From contig JAWKNK010000007.1 of NCBI GenBank assembly GCA_041391745.1, positions 62,001 to 126,000 of the forward strand: a stretch of 64,000 nt of DNA, given 5' to 3'. A program made the translations under genes and the position numbers. This document shows, piece after piece, positions 33,382-42,924 of this stretch. The notes beneath the pieces were generated by a model that did not search any database, had not been told where the DNA came from, and worked only from the letters and a program-made list of their open reading frames with translations. Each line of letters opens with the position of its first letter. The stretch's first letter is position 1. Source of the stretch: JAIXWP01 sp041391745 (GTDB lineage: Bacteria > Bacteroidota > Bacteroidia > Flavobacteriales_D > Sanyastnellaceae).

Positions 33382-34995
33382 CTAATTCAACTTCTTTACT
33401 TTTTTCAAGTCAATCAAATTAATTGGGTTGATTTCCCAGTTCTGCACGCGGTTGCTTACGAAGTGGGAAACTTGATCGTAGTAGATCGGAATGACTGGAG
33501 AGTCATTAGCGATGATGCTGTTCATCTCTTGGTACACCGCCGTTCTAGCCGAGTCATTTACGATTTGTATAGCTTCATTATATAAGGAGTCAAATCGTGT
33601 GTTGAAGTAATGGGTGTAGTTGGGGCCAGCAGGACAGAAATTTTTTGAAGTAAATAGGCTAAAGAAATTTTCAGGATCAGGGTAATCGGCCAGCCAGCTT
33701 TTTCTAAAAATAGGCAATTGACCTTTTGCCGTGGCATCTCTAAATGTGGAGCCTTGCATCACTTGAACCTCAACATCCAAGTTGAATTTTTGTAAACTGT
33801 GTTGAATGTATTCTATGAGATCAGTGTAATCCGAAGTGGTGGCCATGACAATTTTTAGAGGCTGCCCATTTGCTTTTACCCCCGCTTCTTCAAAAAGTGA
33901 TTTTGCCATTTCAAGATTATATGCATTCACTTCTTGCTGACTGGTGAGTAGAGAGGGAGGGATGAATCCTTGGTTGGCTGGTACAACCGTATTATTACGA
34001 AGGTAACGCACCATTTCTTTTTTGTCGATCGCTAGTTCGATGGCTTTTCTCAAGGCAGAAGATTTTGCCGTTTTTTCTTCACTTGCACTATCAATATAAA
34101 AACCGATATAGTCCGTTTTTATAAAAGGAGTTTTGAAAAAAGTGATGGACTTTGAAAATGTTGAATCCAATTCTCCATTCGAAGTCAAGATTTCATCTTT
34201 AAATGATGGATGGATTCCAGAAATAAAGTCATATTTATTAAGAAGCAGTCCTTGGAACTCAACGGACATTTCTTTTACAAAGTCAATTTTGATTGCATCG
34301 AGATAGGGCAGAGGTGTTCCGTTTTCATCTTTTTGAAAATAGAAATTGTTTTTATGAAATACCAAAGCGATGTTTTCGTACCAGAAAGCAAATTGGAAAG
34401 GACCAGTTCCTATAGGATGCGCGCGGAAGTCTTGGCCATATTTTTCGATGGCTTCTTTTGGCACCACATTGCAGTATTGCATCGACAACATTCCTAGGAA
34501 AGGTTGGAAAGGTTGTGTGAGATGGATGACGAACGTGGAATCATTCGGAGCAGAAAAACCATTTTCATTTTGAAAATCTACTTGAGAAAAAATCCATGCT
34601 CCAGGTGAGGCGACCTTTGGGTCAACAATTCTATTGAAACTATAAACAAAGTCTTGAGCGGTTACTTTGCGCGTGCTGTCTGGGCCAAAAACTTCGGAAT
34701 GGTGAAAGGTAACCTCATTATTAATAATGAAGGAGTATTTTTTTCCATCTTCAGAAATTGTCCATGATTTAGCAATCACCGGCACTAGTTCCATCTCCGC
34801 ATTGAACTCCACCAGGCCGTCGAAGAGTTGATTGGTAGCCCACATGATTTCGAGGTCGCGCGCAAATGCTGGGTCCAGCGAAGTGATGCCATTGCTTTCA
34901 TTATAGTAGAAAACATTGGATTGATTGTCACCCTGCTTTGAGCAGGAAATGACAACTGCTATAACTGCTAGATATAAATAAGTATAAATCTTCAT
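33382..34995 (-). CDS. Peptide/nickel-type ABC transporter substrate-binding lipoprotein
   Basis: The 537-residue SBP family 5 protein begins with a lipobox (VVISCSKQG, Cys19). It has the family opening GITSLDPAFARDLEIMWATN, EDGKKYSFIINNEVTFHHSE, and a late SWLADYPDPENFFSLFTSKN segment typical of OppA/DppA relatives. It captures oligopeptides or similar ligands for import. No permease or ATPase gene is adjacent, so the transporter partner must be elsewhere. Confidence 0.92.
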   Translation of the reverse strand: MKIYTYLYLAVIAVVISCSKQGDNQSNVFYYNESNGITSLDPAFARDLEIMWATNQLFDGLVEFNAEMELVPVIAKSWTISEDGKKYSFIINNEVTFHHSEVFGPDSTRKVTAQDFVYSFNRIVDPKVASPGAWIFSQVDFQNENGFSAPNDSTFVIHLTQPFQPFLGMLSMQYCNVVPKEAIEKYGQDFRAHPIGTGPFQFAFWYENIALVFHKNNFYFQKDENGTPLPYLDAIKIDFVKEMSVEFQGLLLNKYDFISGIHPSFKDEILTSNGELDSTFSKSITFFKTPFIKTDYIGFYIDSASEEKTAKSSALRKAIELAIDKKEMVRYLRNNTVVPANQGFIPPSLLTSQQEVNAYNLEMAKSLFEEAGVKANGQPLKIVMATTSDYTDLIEYIQHSLQKFNLDVEVQVMQGSTFRDATAKGQLPIFRKSWLADYPDPENFFSLFTSKNFCPAGPNYTHYFNTRFDSLYNEAIQIVNDSARTAVYQEMNSIIANDSPVIPIYYDQVSHFVSNRVQNWEINPINLIDLKKVKKLN

Positions 34996-35003
34996 TCAAG
35001 TTT

Positions 35004-35011
35004 CAAATTTA
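35004..35011 (-). promoter_or_regulatory. -7 box of the substrate-binding lipoprotein gene
   Basis: On the minus strand TAAATTTG fits TAnnTTTG exactly and ends eight bases before the ATG at 34995, so the message has almost no 5' leader. Confidence 0.55.
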
Positions 35012-35060
35012 GTATAAAGCAGATTGAAGGATTTGGTGCATCTTGCGAAAAAATACAATC

Positions 35061-36104
35061 ATGAGAATGTGGAGACTTTTTGGTGCATCGATGATGGCCT
35101 TGGTATTTTGGAGTGCGTCGTGCAAAGATGCCTCGAAAAGTAGTGTTTCGGCGGAACCTACAAAGAACCCAACGGAACTTACGGTGGCCTTTTATAATGT
35201 AGAAAACATCTTTGATGTTTTTGATGATCCAGAGAAGAACGACAACGATTTTACACCAACTGGTAAATTACAGTGGAGTGAGGACAGATATAAATTGAAG
35301 CTTGATCACATTGCTGAGGCTATTTCCTTAATCGATTCAGAACTTCCAGATGTGATGGGATTGTGTGAGATTGAAAATAAAAAGGTGGTCGAAGATCTTA
35401 TTTCGACTTCAGTGTTGAAGGAAGCAGGTTATGGTATTGTTCATTATGAAAGTCCAGATGAGCGAGGTATAGATGTTGCCTTTATATATAAGCAAGATGA
35501 GGTGCAGATTATTTCTTCGAAGAATATAAAAGTAAAGCTTCCGACACCTAGTGATAAGACGCGCGACATATTATATGTTGAGGCGAAGGCTCATGGGCAA
35601 AACATTCACTTTTTTGTGAATCACTGGCCGAGTCGTAGTGGTGGGCAAAGTGAGAGTGAACCGAATCGTTTGGCTGCTGCAGCTGCTTTGAAGAGTGCTA
35701 TGGACGGTGTACGAAAGTCTGATCCAGATGCAAGGATTATCAGCATGGGTGACTTCAACGATCATCCCGATAACAAATCGATTACTGAAGTAGTCGGAGC
35801 GAATGGTAGCGAAGGAGCAACATATATTGACTTGATGGCACCTCTGCATAGTAAAGGAATCGGATCTTACTGGTATAAGGGTGCATGGGGTGCGTTGGAT
35901 CAATTTATTCTATCCAAGTCAACTGTAGGAGCTGTGAGCGGTTGGATGTACGAAGAGGGAAGTGTTGGATTTCTGGACAATGATAGATTGATGTTTACCG
36001 ATAGCAAAGGAGTTAAGCGTCCTAATAGAACATATGTAGGAGATGACTACAAAGCGGGATACAGCGATCACCTTGCGGCCAAGATGAAATTGGTTTGGAA
36101 ATAA
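35061..36104 (+). CDS. Endonuclease/exonuclease/phosphatase-family lipoprotein
   Basis: The start is the ATG at 35061; a TTG at 35043 is less likely. The 347-residue product has a lipobox (WSASCKDAS) and an EEP fold: VAFYNVENIFDVFDDPEKND, the metal-binding Glu in MGLCEIENKKV, FFVNHWPSRSGGQ, ISMGDFNDHPDN and the catalytic YSDHLAAKM at the end. All catalytic residues are present. It could cleave extracellular DNA, RNA or phosphoesters outside the cytoplasm; the substrate cannot be told. Confidence 0.9.
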   Translation: MRMWRLFGASMMALVFWSASCKDASKSSVSAEPTKNPTELTVAFYNVENIFDVFDDPEKNDNDFTPTGKLQWSEDRYKLKLDHIAEAISLIDSELPDVMGLCEIENKKVVEDLISTSVLKEAGYGIVHYESPDERGIDVAFIYKQDEVQIISSKNIKVKLPTPSDKTRDILYVEAKAHGQNIHFFVNHWPSRSGGQSESEPNRLAAAAALKSAMDGVRKSDPDARIISMGDFNDHPDNKSITEVVGANGSEGATYIDLMAPLHSKGIGSYWYKGAWGALDQFILSKSTVGAVSGWMYEEGSVGFLDNDRLMFTDSKGVKRPNRTYVGDDYKAGYSDHLAAKMKLVWK

Positions 36105-36113
36105 TAGGAAATA

Positions 36114-36143
36114 AAAAAGGCCCTTCGAAAGAGGGGCCTTTTT
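36114..36143. terminator. Terminator between convergent genes
   Basis: AAAAAAGGCCCTTC (36114-36127) and GAGGGGCCTTTTT (36132-36144) pair around GAAA with one G-U. A/T runs on both sides serve the EEP gene on plus and the lysine/alanine-rich gene on minus. Confidence 0.88.
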
Positions 36144-36164
36144 ATTAGCGTGTCTTTTTGACTC

Positions 36165-36599
36165 TTAGTTAGCAGCTGGTGCAGGAGCAGCAGCTTTCTT
36201 AGTAGCTTTTTTAGCAGCTTTCTTAGGAGCAGCCTTCTTAGCAACTTTCTTAGCAGCAGCTTTTTTAGGAGCAGCTTTCTTAGCTACTTTCTTAGCAGCA
36301 GCTTTTTTAGGAGCAGCTTTTTTAGCTACTTTCTTAGCAGCAGCTTTTTTAGGAGCAGCTTTCTTAACTGCCTTCTTAGCTACTTTTTTAGCAGCAGCTT
36401 TCTTTGGAGCAGCTTTTTTAGCTACTTTCTTAGCAGCAGCTTTTTTAGGAGCAGCCTTTTTAGCAGCAGCTTTCTTAGCTGGAGCTTTTTTAGCTACTTT
36501 CTTAGCAGCCTTCTTAGCAGCAGCTTTCTTAGCTGGAGCTTTTTTGGCAGCCTTCTTAGCAGCTTTTGGAGCTGCAGCTGATTTTGACTTTGTTTTCAT
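36165..36599 (-). CDS. Histone H1-like lysine/alanine repeat protein
   Basis: The 144-residue product is made almost only of Lys, Ala, Pro and Val, in a degenerate unit of about 14 residues (AAPKKAAAKKVAKK) repeated at least five times. A short MKTKSKSAAAP leader precedes it. This composition matches bacterial histone H1-like proteins (Hc1/AlgP-type tails), which bind and compact DNA. There is no globular domain. The 42-bp DNA repeat makes the length prone to slippage. Its own terminator lies 22 bases downstream. Confidence 0.88.
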   Translation of the reverse strand: MKTKSKSAAAPKAAKKAAKKAPAKKAAAKKAAKKVAKKAPAKKAAAKKAAPKKAAAKKVAKKAAPKKAAAKKVAKKAVKKAAPKKAAAKKVAKKAAPKKAAAKKVAKKAAPKKAAAKKVAKKAAPKKAAKKATKKAAAPAPAAN

Positions 36600-36681
36600 T
36601 TTAGTAACGGTTGATTTGTTTCCTAATTAATTTATTTCTGTTTTTTGATTTTGCGTTCTACGCAGATCAAAACTTTTTGTT

Positions 36682-37632
36682 CTAAAAAAATAATGCGTAC
36701 AATTTCACTTTTCCGTCACTCTGCATTTTTAAAGTTGGTGAAGGTAGTTTGATGAAGGATAAAATTCGCGCTGTTTTCTTCATCCACTTCTTCGGCCATC
36801 TTACTTGATTCAAATCTGCATCAAATGATAAATAGAATTCACGTTCGCGTTGAAAATTATTAACACTATCAACAACGTTTTTAGCACGTGTCATTCCTGT
36901 TGCTCCATAACCAAATGCAATGTTTAGAAATTTCGGGAAAGTCGCGTCAGACGCGAGAAAGGAAGAAACATTAATTGATGCCCAATATGTTTGTGCGTTG
37001 TAGTCTTTCAATAAGCGTTGTTGAAAATTCCGACCAAGTAGCTCAGGATTTTGATTTGCAAAAGTTGAATTTGTGTAAGAAAACTTGATAGAAATTCTTT
37101 GTTCGTTCCAAAATTTTTGTTGAAGAACAAATAAAGTTGTTCCGCTAAAATTTGCAATTTCATCTCCCCAAGAAAATCCCCATTGAGATGAAAACCCATC
37201 AAGAATTTCTATTCCGGTTAAATAAATTAATCCAATACTTCCTCCAACAAAAAGCGATTTGTTTTCATCAAATCCTGACCACTTCATAGTGTGATATCCT
37301 AAATTTCCAAGTGTGTAACTCGACATTAAATGGCCGCACTTATCCATTTGCAACCATTCACTATTATCATTGAAATAATGAAAAGATGAACGTGGATAAT
37401 CTTTGTACCAAAGACTGTTTAATCCGATGTAACTTGCGGCCATTAAAGTTGGTCCACTGACAAGAAGAACACTTTTGCGAACGCGTAAACTGTCGCTCTC
37501 TGTTCGTTGGCTCAATACCTGCAGACTGTGAGAAAGCATTAGAACTAACACAAAACATCTAAGAGTAAAACCAAACGAAACCTTTTCTCTCTTCTTTCGT
37601 TTAAATAGTTTATCTCTTGAAACCCTATACAC
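36682..37632 (-). CDS. DUF2279-family secreted protein
   Basis: The C-terminal part carries the DUF2279/YfiM-like core: HYFNDNSEWLQMDKCGHLMS with YTLGNLGYH, GGSIGLIYLTGIEILDGFSS and the QWGFSWGDEIANFSGT segment. A secretion leader is visible around LRCFVLVLMLSHSLQVLSQ. The start is unclear. The open frame runs to 37968, but that would cover the divergent kinase gene. A GTG at 37632 (MYRVSRDKLF) gives 316 residues and sits four bases from the kinase start. Function unknown, probably envelope-associated. Confidence 0.7.
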   Translation of the reverse strand: MYRVSRDKLFKRKKREKVSFGFTLRCFVLVLMLSHSLQVLSQRTESDSLRVRKSVLLVSGPTLMAASYIGLNSLWYKDYPRSSFHYFNDNSEWLQMDKCGHLMSSYTLGNLGYHTMKWSGFDENKSLFVGGSIGLIYLTGIEILDGFSSQWGFSWGDEIANFSGTTLFVLQQKFWNEQRISIKFSYTNSTFANQNPELLGRNFQQRLLKDYNAQTYWASINVSSFLASDATFPKFLNIAFGYGATGMTRAKNVVDSVNNFQREREFYLSFDADLNQVRWPKKWMKKTARILSFIKLPSPTLKMQSDGKVKLYALFF

Positions 37633-37635
37633 TAA

Positions 37636-39690
37636 ATGATACAAGGTATACTCTCTGGTAATCGGGAAAGTAGCAAGAATAGATTCTATATCTATATGGC
37701 TCTTCTTGGTGCTTTGAGTTCTGTTTTTCTTCCTTTGAAATTCACTTTTCTTTTTGAAGAGAGTAAGGAGATTTATTATGATAGAATCGGAATTTTTCTT
37801 TTTTGCGTATTCATAATCTGGGCAGGATTTGCTCGACCTTTTAAGAAGGAGTCGTTTCATAAAATTGTCAGAACACTTTTTTATGTGTATTCCATCGATG
37901 CTTCTATTCTTGCTTTTTGGAACGACTATCATACCATTTATTTGGTAACACTTCTTTTTACCATTCAACTCTGTGCGCTTTCATTTCGAACGGTATTTCA
38001 GTCGAACGTATACCTTATTATAATTACGGTACTCACACAGACTCTTGCAATTGTAAACAAAGATATAGAACCTAATGTAAAATGGGAAATTACTTCTTTA
38101 TTGGTGTTTTCATTTGCAATACAATTTATAGTAGCCAGATCAAAACAAAATATTCTTTCTCATTTCAGAATTCATCGTGACGTACTCCAAGCGATATCAA
38201 ATAAGTCAGAACAAGTATTAATTGTTACAAATACAAATGGGGAGATAATTGATGCCAATGCCTCAAGTTCTGCGCTTTTCGGGTATTCTATTAGCGAAAT
38301 TGTTGGTAAGGATTTCAGAATGTTTCGAAAGTATGAGCTTACTCCACGTGAAGTGGAAGAAGGTTTGGTCACGATTTTAAATAATGAGTTTTGGAATACT
38401 GAAACGATGCTTATTAGAAAGGACGGAACAGAATTTAATGCGCACCTTTCTATCACTTCTGTTAAAAGAGAAGACATCGAGTTGTTTGTTTACCGTGTAC
38501 GAAATATGACTAATGAGATTAGTCAGAAATCTGAATTGATTAAAGCCAAGGATCAAGCGGAAGCTGCAGCGATGGCTAAAAGCCAATTCGTAGCTACGAT
38601 GAGTCATGAAATAAGAACACCACTAAATGGTGTGATAGGCATGGCGAGTTTACTTCAAGCAACACCGCTCAATCCGAGACAACAAGAGTATGCTGATACT
38701 ATTCAAAAAAGCGGTCAAAGTTTGATGGTACTCATCAACGATATTTTGGATTTTTCTAAAATTGAAAGTGGAAAGATGGTGTTGGATGAACAACCATTAG
38801 ATCTAAGAGAGGCTGTAATGGAAGTGGTCGATTTACTTCGCCCTCACGCCGAATCGAAGGGACTTATTATATCTGTGGACATTGAAAATGAAGTTCCCGA
38901 AAAATTGATGGTTGATGCATCAAGAATCAAGCAAGTGTTGCTAAATCTTTTAGGAAACGCCATCAAGTTTACAGAAAGAGGATTTGTTCGTGTAAAGATG
39001 AGAGCGAAAGAACTCAACTCGAAAGAACAAAGGATATCGTTTATTATCGAAGATACAGGAATAGGTATCGCTCAGAGTAAAATGCATTTGCTTTTCGAGT
39101 CGTTTTCACAAGTGGATGCAACTACATCGAGAAAGTATGGAGGCACAGGATTAGGTCTCACCATTAGTAAGGAAATTATTGAATTAATGGGGGGCAAAAT
39201 TTATGCAGAGAGCACCGAAGGAGTGGGAACCAAATTTACTTTTTCCATAGTATCACATCTTGCTGCGGACGAAGACGAAAATGAGGCCGAAGAAAAACCG
39301 AACTTAATTATTCAAGATTTTCAAGATGTTTCTATTCTTATAGCAGAAGACAACTTTGTGAACCAGCGAGTGCTTCAGTATATGCTAGAAACACTTGGGA
39401 TAAAATCGGATGTGGCAGCAAGCGGAGTTGAAGTGTTGTCGAAGATGGAGGAGAAAACAATAGACATCATTCTGATGGACGTTCAGATGCCTGAAATGGA
39501 TGGATTGGAGGCGACTCATGAAATAAGAAAGCGTTGGGGCGAAAAAGTGCACATTATTGCCATGACTGCCAATTCTAGCAAATTGGATAGACAGAAATGC
39601 TTGGATGCCGGTATGAACGAGTTTATCTCAAAGCCATTTGTCATTGAGCAAGTTTCTGCTGCTTTAATAAAGTGGAAGCAAGGAAGATAG
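37636..39690 (+). CDS. Hybrid sensor histidine kinase (membrane, PAS, HisKA, HATPase, REC)
   Basis: The 684-residue product has about five membrane helices (20-170), then a PAS domain (about 185-300, VLIVTNTNGEIIDANASSSA). The HisKA has phospho-acceptor His324 in MSHEIRTPLNG. The HATPase has intact N (LLNLLGNAIKFTERG), G1 (EDTGIGIA) and G2 (YGGTGLGLTIS) boxes. The receiver domain (about 568-684) has IDIILMDVQMPEMDG and the FISKPF lysine. All catalytic motifs are present. No DNA-binding output is fused, so a separate partner is expected, perhaps the next gene. Confidence 0.93.
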   Translation: MIQGILSGNRESSKNRFYIYMALLGALSSVFLPLKFTFLFEESKEIYYDRIGIFLFCVFIIWAGFARPFKKESFHKIVRTLFYVYSIDASILAFWNDYHTIYLVTLLFTIQLCALSFRTVFQSNVYLIIITVLTQTLAIVNKDIEPNVKWEITSLLVFSFAIQFIVARSKQNILSHFRIHRDVLQAISNKSEQVLIVTNTNGEIIDANASSSALFGYSISEIVGKDFRMFRKYELTPREVEEGLVTILNNEFWNTETMLIRKDGTEFNAHLSITSVKREDIELFVYRVRNMTNEISQKSELIKAKDQAEAAAMAKSQFVATMSHEIRTPLNGVIGMASLLQATPLNPRQQEYADTIQKSGQSLMVLINDILDFSKIESGKMVLDEQPLDLREAVMEVVDLLRPHAESKGLIISVDIENEVPEKLMVDASRIKQVLLNLLGNAIKFTERGFVRVKMRAKELNSKEQRISFIIEDTGIGIAQSKMHLLFESFSQVDATTSRKYGGTGLGLTISKEIIELMGGKIYAESTEGVGTKFTFSIVSHLAADEDENEAEEKPNLIIQDFQDVSILIAEDNFVNQRVLQYMLETLGIKSDVAASGVEVLSKMEEKTIDIILMDVQMPEMDGLEATHEIRKRWGEKVHIIAMTANSSKLDRQKCLDAGMNEFISKPFVIEQVSAALIKWKQGR

Positions 39691-39751
39691 GGTGATTTCG
39701 ACATGTTTTTTGTTTATCTTCGCATGCGGTTGAAAATACCGCACACTAAAC

Positions 39752-41905
39752 ATGTTTTCTAAACTAAGATTTCGATTAGTAATATTCATTTTACTTATTG
39801 CTACAAGCATAGGTATTGCTTCCGCATTATCTTATAACCTGTATTCAGGGACCCGTGATTTTAACGCTGGACTAAGCGTGGCAATGAGGCAGAAGGCTGC
39901 AGCATTTGAAATTCTTTCACAACTGGAGTATTTGCAATTTCATCAATCCGAAAATCGTGAAGAGCTCATCAAAAAGCTAAGCGGTCAACTTAGCAATTGG
40001 AATATAGTTCAAAGAGGCTTGGTTGAGGGAAACGAAGTTTACCGAATTTCAGACGAGAAGTCATCTGAATTAATCTCAAAAATCGAGGCTACTTCAAAGA
40101 ACTTTTTATTCGCTTATAGAAATGCCACCAAGGTAGTTAGTGCTGATGATTTTTCTAATGTTGATGAGTTAAGTGCTATATACGTTTCTCTTCAGGGGTA
40201 CGCCGATGGTATGAACGACGTTGCCGGCCAGTACAATAAGGAAAGTGACCAATTTCAAATGTCGAATCTCATTGCTTTATTAATATTAGCATTGACTACA
40301 TTAGTAGTGCTTTGGCTAGGAATGCGCATCCTAGTTATTCCAATATTGAAGAAAGGAGAAGAAGCTGAAGACGTAAAAGCTCTTGTAGCGTCGGAATTGG
40401 AAAATGTAAAAGCTGCAAAGGCTGAATTTTTAAGCAATATGGGTCATGAACTGATTACTCCAATCAATGGTGTATTGGGAATGGCCGAAATCCTGGGAAG
40501 AACGGGCTTAAATGAAGAGCAAAGCAAATATGTTCGTTCTATAAAAAATAGTAGCAATAATTTACTGAATATAGTTACCGACATCATAGACCATACTTCT
40601 CTAGAAGCAGGGGAAATAGAAGTGGTAAAAGAAGCTTTTAACATCTATGAATGTATGGAGCAGGTGATTGATTTGGTGAAGCCAGGAATTGGAGAAAAAC
40701 GAATTGAACTCATTTGTGATCTCGATCCTCATCTTCCAGAAGAAATTGTCCAGGATGAAAGAAGGATCAGACAAACATTAGTAAATCTAGCAGCGCATTC
40801 TATCAAGAATACGGAAAGTGGTAATGTCATTTTGAAAGTAGAACAGTTGCATCACGAAGGTGAATTTATTCAGATCAAATTCTCTATTTCAGATTCAGCT
40901 CAAGGAATTGACATCCCTGCTCAAAGGAGATTATTTGCTAACAGTGGAACGGAAGTTCTCGAAGGTCAGCCCATTGCCCTAAAAATTTCCAAGCAGTTGG
41001 TGGATAAACTCAATGGTCGCATTTGGCTGGAGGAGTCTGGCGAAAAAGGAAATGTCATTTCTTTCACCATTGTTGCCGAGAGCACTGGATCAATTGAAAT
41101 GACCAAAGTGACCAAGTTGGTCGGTAAAAAAGTGCTTGTAGTTGATACAAATAAAACTGCACTAAAAATTATTGTAAAGCAATTATCAACCTGGGGTATG
41201 CAAGCCACGCCATTTAACAGCGTGGAGCTTGTGACTGACATGATTGATAACCTCACAAGATTTGATTTATGTATCATTGATTCTACTACTCAGGAACTTG
41301 GAGGAAGGTCACTCGCTGAGAAAATTAGATCTCGGTATGCCGAAAATGACCTGCCGATGATTGTGACTACCACCTCTGCTCAAAACGCTATTGATCAACA
41401 AGGTGATTTATACACTGCAATTATCACTAAGCCAATCAAACAATCCAAATTACTAGAGACAATATTAAAAGTCTTGCACTTGAACAATCAGCAAGATTCA
41501 GTGGGGGTTTACGAAGGAGCATTTGGGAAAAAGCACTTGAGAATTTTGATCGCTCAAGACAACGACCTTTCTCGAGCTGTTACCGAAAAGCACCTTTCAA
41601 TTCTAGGGCATAAGTGTACAGCAGTTCGTTCTGGAAAAGATGTAATTGACAATGGAGTTAAAGGTAAATTTGATTTGCTAATAGTAGACTCATCACTTGA
41701 TGGCATGAAAGGAATAGATGCTGTGAAACACCTTCGTCGAATAACCAATGAAGATGATATGCCACTTGTGTTTGGGTTGAGCGAGGATGATATCAGATCT
41801 AAAAAAGAAATGAAGCAAGCTGGAGCGGATGAAGTGCTTCCAAGCAAAGTTGGAGTAGAGGAAATTCAGTCTAAAATAGAAGAGTGGTTTGAAATTTCTT
41901 CCTAA
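39752..41905 (+). CDS. Hybrid histidine kinase with degenerate ATPase domain (pseudokinase)
   Basis: The 717-residue product has two membrane helices (about 9-27 and 172-192) around a helical sensor region. The HisKA-like segment keeps His232 (MGHELITPINGVLG). The ATPase domain is eroded. The N-box reads NLAAHSIKNTE, with His349 in place of the key Asn. G1 is DSAQGI. The G2 glycines are mostly lost (LEGQPIALKIS). Two receiver domains follow, with Asp510 in LCIIDST and an Asp in LLIVDSSLDGMKG. It probably cannot autophosphorylate but could relay phosphate. It follows the active kinase by 61 bases. Confidence 0.85.
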   Translation: MFSKLRFRLVIFILLIATSIGIASALSYNLYSGTRDFNAGLSVAMRQKAAAFEILSQLEYLQFHQSENREELIKKLSGQLSNWNIVQRGLVEGNEVYRISDEKSSELISKIEATSKNFLFAYRNATKVVSADDFSNVDELSAIYVSLQGYADGMNDVAGQYNKESDQFQMSNLIALLILALTTLVVLWLGMRILVIPILKKGEEAEDVKALVASELENVKAAKAEFLSNMGHELITPINGVLGMAEILGRTGLNEEQSKYVRSIKNSSNNLLNIVTDIIDHTSLEAGEIEVVKEAFNIYECMEQVIDLVKPGIGEKRIELICDLDPHLPEEIVQDERRIRQTLVNLAAHSIKNTESGNVILKVEQLHHEGEFIQIKFSISDSAQGIDIPAQRRLFANSGTEVLEGQPIALKISKQLVDKLNGRIWLEESGEKGNVISFTIVAESTGSIEMTKVTKLVGKKVLVVDTNKTALKIIVKQLSTWGMQATPFNSVELVTDMIDNLTRFDLCIIDSTTQELGGRSLAEKIRSRYAENDLPMIVTTTSAQNAIDQQGDLYTAIITKPIKQSKLLETILKVLHLNNQQDSVGVYEGAFGKKHLRILIAQDNDLSRAVTEKHLSILGHKCTAVRSGKDVIDNGVKGKFDLLIVDSSLDGMKGIDAVKHLRRITNEDDMPLVFGLSEDDIRSKKEMKQAGADEVLPSKVGVEEIQSKIEEWFEISS

Positions 41906-42924
41906 TTAATCTGACTTGCATTTAACCATCTATGATAGGCAGCAGCATTAGCTAAATGTTGTGAGTCACTTGAAGTAAAATTGTGACTTTTTCCACCTGG
42001 TTTGGCGCACATATATATATAGTTGTGCTTTTTATAATTCAAAACAGCATCTAAATAAAAGGGCTCAGTAAAATAGATGGGACCAGGAGGTAAGCCTGCA
42101 AATTCATATGTATTGTAGCGTGACGTTTTAGATGCATCTGTCAACCTTACTCTCTCTTTATTCCCAGAATAAGATTCAAATGTTAATGTAGGGTCAGCTT
42201 GAAGCTTCATGCCATCGTGTATGCGATTCATATATAAACCGGCAATGGTCTCCGCTTCAGTTCTGTCAACTGTTTCGCCTTTTACAATTGAAGCTAGAAT
42301 ATAGACCTCGGTTGGAGACAATCCAATGTTTTTTGCGCGTTCTTTTTTTTCAGCTGTCCAATATTCTTCAGTGTATGTTCTCAGTTTAGAAAACAATTGT
42401 TCTGGACGCACCGTCCAATAAAATTCGTAGGTATTCGGAAAAATCAATGAGCTGATCTGGTATTCGTCAATTCTATTGTCTTTGAGAATATTGGCATCGT
42501 AAAACGCCTCAGAAAAGGCGGAAGAATCATGAAAGAGTTCCTTTCCGAGAAGTCCGCTCAATTCATCAATACTGCGAACACCCTCTATCCTTATTCTTTT
42601 TGGTGATTGCAGTCCTGACTTGAGTTTATTTATTATCGAGTTGAGCGTTTCGCTCTTGGAAACTTCAAACCTTCCAGGACTCACTTGCTTCATCGATTTC
42701 AAGTTTGCAAAAGCGATAAAATCGTCTTCGTTGCTAATAATAGAGTCATGCAACAGTTGTTGAGCTATCGACGGAATGTCGGTTTGATATATTTCAACTA
42801 TTTTTTTATCTCCATTAAAAAATGCGGTTGAACTTGATATTTGTTTATACCAAAAGAAAATTACTCCTATTACTAAAATCAGCATAATGAGTACTATGCT
42901 AAAAATGACCTTCTTCTTTTTCAT
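41902..42924 (-). CDS. mltG: Endolytic transglycosylase MltG
   Basis: The 340-residue product has an N-terminal membrane anchor (about 5-25) and a YceG domain. Its segments are LASIVKGETVDRTEAETIAG, LQADPTLTFES, FAGLPPGPIYF and the closing CAKPGGKSHNFTSSDSQH. The enzyme cuts nascent glycan strands in the periplasm. The SIV-EKET motif usual in the family reads SIVKGET, so the first acidic residue is replaced while the Glu before Thr is kept. It starts where the GNAT gene ends, so the two are coupled. Confidence 0.93.
   Translation of the reverse strand: MKKKKVIFSIVLIMLILVIGVIFFWYKQISSSTAFFNGDKKIVEIYQTDIPSIAQQLLHDSIISNEDDFIAFANLKSMKQVSPGRFEVSKSETLNSIINKLKSGLQSPKRIRIEGVRSIDELSGLLGKELFHDSSAFSEAFYDANILKDNRIDEYQISSLIFPNTYEFYWTVRPEQLFSKLRTYTEEYWTAEKKERAKNIGLSPTEVYILASIVKGETVDRTEAETIAGLYMNRIHDGMKLQADPTLTFESYSGNKERVRLTDASKTSRYNTYEFAGLPPGPIYFTEPFYLDAVLNYKKHNYIYMCAKPGGKSHNFTSSDSQHLANAAAYHRWLNASQIN

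Noticed and set aside
37633..37968. N-terminal extension of the DUF2279 frame
   Set aside because: It would cover the start of the kinase gene, and the leader peptide is visible only after residue 130.
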